In this document: in pieces, positions 61,580 through 64,000 of the stretch
Layout: each line of letters starts with the position of its first letter
Numbering within the stretch: the stretch's first letter is position 1
NCBI RefSeq assembly: GCF_023715785.1
Contig: NZ_JAMBOX010000007.1
Coordinates: 62,001-126,000 of the forward strand
Origin: Neobacillus niacini
GTDB lineage: Bacteria > Bacillota > Bacilli > Bacillales > Cytobacillaceae
DNA length: 64,000 nt
Direction: 5' to 3'
Program-made: the position numbers and the translations under genes
The notes under the pieces: generated by a model
What the model was told of the DNA's origin: nothing
Database searches by the model: none
The model's input: only the letters and a program-made list of their open reading frames with translations

Positions 61580-62800
61580 CTAATCCGCTTTTTTATAGAT
61601 TTCATCGTAGGCCATTTCACCAATTTTTACTTTAAACAATTCATCTACCGGAAATCCTTCGTGAGAGTCCTTTGAAAATGCATAACTTTTTACATATACG
61701 GAATCAAAATCTTTTATATCCGTTTCTAAAACCGCTTTTACTTTATCGCTATCAGTTGTACCCGCTTTTTCAATAGCCCATTTCAGCAAATATACTGCAT
61801 CATATCCTGAGGCAATCATAGATGCGCTGGTATCCCGTTTGGCTTTTTCACCATATTCAGAAACGACTTTTTGATACATATCCCAATATTTTCCCGTTAA
61901 TTCTGTCTTGCCTGGGTCTAATGCCCAGCTTCCAGGAGTAACAGTGTTCACTTTTTCCGCACCAGGACCAGCCAGTTCATTGAAATTAGGCATATTTAAA
62001 CCTGTATAGCCGATTATTTCTAAATCTTTAATGTAGTCTACCCGCTCAAGCGCCCTAACAATTTTTGCACCATCAGCGCCCAGGGTCCAAAATAAAGCTA
62101 CGTCTGCTTTGGCATCCTTGATTTTCTGAGCAACAGGTGTCATGTCAGAATCATCCGCTTTATAGGTAACTTTGGCTGCAGGGGTAACACCATGGCTTTT
62201 CATGGCTTCTTCCATTACCGACATGCCGTCTGTACCTAGGGCAGAAGTATCAGCAACCAGCGCGATCCTTTTAAATTTTTCTTCCACCGCAATTTTGACG
62301 ATAGCCTTTGCCTGTATTTCATTTGAAGGCAGCAATCTAAATGCATATGGATTATTCGGACTGATTAGTTGGGTACTAGTTGCAATTGGAAGGATTGAAA
62401 TTATTTTGTTTTGCTGAAGATAGGCCATGGAAGCAGCAGCAGGTGTTGAGTTGGTAGGACCAACCACATATTCCACCTTTTCCTTGTCCACCAACTCTTC
62501 CATAAATGTTTTCGATTTAGTAGGGTCGGCTCCATCATCACGATTTACCACCTTTACCTTAGCACCCAAGATACCGCCATTCTCGTTTATCTCCTTCACC
62601 GCTAAGTCGACCCCTTGAGATTGTGCCCTCCCAAGGACAGCACTAGAGCCTGTCATGGCTCCTATATTTCCGATGACAATCTCTTTCGGTTTACTGCTGG
62701 CCTCTTTCGCCTTATCATTATTGGCACTGCTACAACCAGTAAAAAGTAATGTCATACTCAGAATGATTGAACTCAATGAAACTGCACTTTTTCTTCTCAT
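61580..62800 (-). CDS. ABC substrate-binding lipoprotein, LivK-like
   Basis: 406 residues from ATG 62800 (GGGGG 5 nt upstream). The signal ends in the lipobox L-F-T-G-C. The type I periplasmic-binding fold follows: I-V-I-G-N-I-G-A-M-T-G near residue 45, the D-G-A-D-P-T-K-S loop near 90 and V-G-P-T-N-S-T-P-A-A near 118, where family members bind the ligand amino or carboxyl group. It captures the solute outside the membrane for LivH/LivM-G/LivF. It is first in the run, 108 nt before livH, with a long AT-rich region upstream. Confidence 0.93.
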   Translation of the reverse strand: MRRKSAVSLSSIILSMTLLFTGCSSANNDKAKEASSKPKEIVIGNIGAMTGSSAVLGRAQSQGVDLAVKEINENGGILGAKVKVVNRDDGADPTKSKTFMEELVDKEKVEYVVGPTNSTPAAASMAYLQQNKIISILPIATSTQLISPNNPYAFRLLPSNEIQAKAIVKIAVEEKFKRIALVADTSALGTDGMSVMEEAMKSHGVTPAAKVTYKADDSDMTPVAQKIKDAKADVALFWTLGADGAKIVRALERVDYIKDLEIIGYTGLNMPNFNELAGPGAEKVNTVTPGSWALDPGKTELTGKYWDMYQKVVSEYGEKAKRDTSASMIASGYDAVYLLKWAIEKAGTTDSDKVKAVLETDIKDFDSVYVKSYAFSKDSHEGFPVDELFKVKIGEMAYDEIYKKAD

Positions 62801-62821
62801 CTTTTTCCCCCTATTATTCAT

Positions 62822-63253
62822 ATTCTTATCCGATTGAACTATTTATTCCCCTAAATCGCCTATTATTATCTAATGCTTTGTTTATACTAAATAAAGGTTA
62901 TGTAACCCCTTACAAAACATTCAAACCAATCACCTCCTAATTTTCAATGCGAATAATATATATCAACTTTCAAAAACCAACTTACCCTATATTATCCGCA
63001 AAGAAATCATCATAGTTTACCAAGTTAGCAACAATTTTTATGATATTTATCCATAAATTAGCATATAAAGTGCGTGGAGTCAATTAATTATTGTAAAATT
63101 TACACAATTCATAATTGTAATTACTAATGAAAATTTACTTATATCACATGAAATAACAGATATATAATATATCAATTTAAATCCTATTTGTTTTTGTATA
63201 AATTGATAATAAAAGATTGACAGCTTTGAATTACTCTTTAATCAAATAGAAAA
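62822..63253. other. AT-rich intergenic stretch, no gene seen
   Basis: About 430 bases of very AT-rich sequence upstream of the LivK-like gene. It must contain its promoter, but no box was convincing enough to report, and no structured RNA was recognised. Confidence 0.4.
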
Positions 63254-63276
63254 GGAGTAGCTCAAAAGCTACCCCC
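63254..63276 (-). terminator. Hairpin after the MFS fragment
   Basis: GTAGCT and AGCTAC form the core stem, flanked by GG/CC. A short T-run follows on the minus strand. Confidence 0.5.
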
Positions 63277-63322
63277 TCTTCTATGGGAATGATTAATCAG
63301 GGGTAAAGAGTCTCCTCCTAAG

Positions 63323-63463
63323 TTACCTTTGAAGGCTTGCCTGCTTCCTTCCCATCTCAACTTTTACAGCATAAAGGACGGGAACTCCAAATAGCGAAAG
63401 TCCAGCTAGCAGTCCATATACAGAGACAGCATCCTGATAGCCGAAATGCTCCAATAATAGCGA
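63323..63463 (-). pseudogene. Duplicated 3' fragment of an MFS transporter gene
   Basis: The minus strand encodes H-F-G-Y-Q-D-A-V-S-V-Y-G-L-L-A-G-L-S-L-F-G-V-P-V-L-Y, then A-V-K-V-E-M-G-R, and a stop. The MFS protein at 28436-29671 ends H-F-G-Y-G-D-A-V-S-V-F-G-L-L-A-G-L-S-L-L-G-V-P. DNA identity is plain (for example CCAGCTAGCAGTCCA in both). Similarity stops at about 63463. This is a broken second copy of only the last 45-50 codons. Confidence 0.85.
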
Positions 63464-63661
63464 TGGGATAAGCTGGGTTCTTGCCTACTGTGTTAATAAA
63501 ATAATATCAGGTTGATAATGTTTCCACTTAAATACATTTTCCTTTTCCATACTGACAACGTCCTTTTTTAGAGTACTAGTATCAGTATGTCCAAGTTTTA
63601 GAGATTACTTGCAATTTTCTTAAGTTTTTGCACCAGAACCCTTTTTTCTTTGCGGATATTA

Positions 63662-64000
63662 CTATTCGACGATGTAGCAATCACGGACCTGGGTGTTGCC
63701 CTTAGAGTCGACATACACCTTGTAATCATCTACCTTGTAGATGTCGGCAGCGTTGTTGTTGATTGTGTACGTCTCGGTGACAACATCCCGTTTACCGTTG
63801 TCGTATACCTTCGTAACGTTGACTGTCAACTCGTTCTTGTTGCCGCTTAGCTTTTTGACGGAGGCTGACGGGGTCTCGCTGAGGAGTTCAACCTTCAAAT
63901 CTTCCCACATGAGCTCGGAAGCGTTCGCCTGCATGCTCAATTGGCCAACAGTCGCAAGGGACGCATACTGTGTACCGCCCGGCCAGGTATGGCCGCCTTC
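63662..64000 (-). CDS. C-terminal part of an unidentified protein, higher GC (partial)
   Basis: An open frame of 112 residues enters from the right edge and stops at 63662. It begins in W-P-G-G-T-Q-Y-A-S-L-A-T-V-G and continues with A-S-V-K-K-L-S-G-N-K-N-E-L-T-V-N-V-T-K-V-Y, ending with V-D-S-K-G-N-T-Q-V-R-D-C-Y-I-V-E. It looks beta-rich, like a repeat or domain of an extracellular or wall protein. Base composition is clearly richer in G and C than its neighbours. The N-terminus is outside the window and no family could be named. Confidence 0.6.
   Translation of the reverse strand, partial: EGGHTWPGGTQYASLATVGQLSMQANASELMWEDLKVELLSETPSASVKKLSGNKNELTVNVTKVYDNGKRDVVTETYTINNNAADIYKVDDYKVYVDSKGNTQVRDCYIVE

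Overview
The window looks like chromosomal DNA of a low-GC, spore-forming Bacillaceae species (Neobacillus/Bacillus-like; this is inference). The grounds are AT-rich sequence, strong GGAGG-type ribosome sites, TTG/GTG starts, CcpA-type cre sequences, MsmX-dependent style sugar importers, YesMN-type two-component genes, a DabAB (YbcC/NdhF) operon and LysM/NlpC wall proteins. Most genes are on the minus strand, and decayed genes are scattered throughout, so this is accessory, actively rearranging sequence.

Layout. 1-5.1 kb: a multi-PAS diguanylate cyclase cut by the window edge, small hypothetical genes including one with a decayed second copy, an XRE/DUF2975 pair with an iterated operator, and a convergent type I toxin-antitoxin locus. 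5.1-7.1 kb: LysR, ECF S component and TudS-like protein. 7.4-16.4 kb: a seven-gene beta-glucoside operon (binding protein, two permeases, YesM/YesN pair, ROK kinase, GH1) behind a 30-bp palindromic operator. 16.5-20.7 kb: serine hydrolase, SDR, AraC and class III CoA-transferase. 20.7-23.3 kb: a deletion-scarred oligopeptide-ATPase/esterase chimera and other remnants. 23.4-31.4 kb: trmL, brnQ, two divergent LysM proteins sharing an N-terminal module, an MFS exporter, a YdhR-like monooxygenase and a ZIP transporter.

32-45.3 kb is the most interesting block: two divergent regulator-operon units. The LysR unit has an acyl-CoA ligase, a crotonase, a tandem CMD protein and a TRAP transporter. The MarR unit has an extradiol dioxygenase, a DHPON-hydrolase-like alpha/beta hydrolase, an FAD monooxygenase, a cyclase-family hydrolase and a BKACE enzyme. 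Together they read as uptake and ring cleavage of an aromatic or N-heteroaromatic acid, followed by CoA-dependent beta-keto acid breakdown. I do not recognise this combination as a described pathway.

45.4-47.8 kb holds small and broken genes. 47.9-53.0 kb is a DabB-DabA inorganic-carbon uptake operon with a DUF2294 protein and a carbonic-anhydrase-like protein without zinc ligands. A leader terminator precedes it and its neighbouring LysR gene is collapsed. 54-55.7 kb: an MFS gene and remnants. 55.9-62.8 kb: a branched-chain-type ABC importer with a fused LivM-LivG, ending in a second copy of the AraC plus CoA-transferase pair seen at 16.5-18.7 kb. The right edge has a fragment duplicated from the 28-kb MFS gene and the end of a higher-GC gene.
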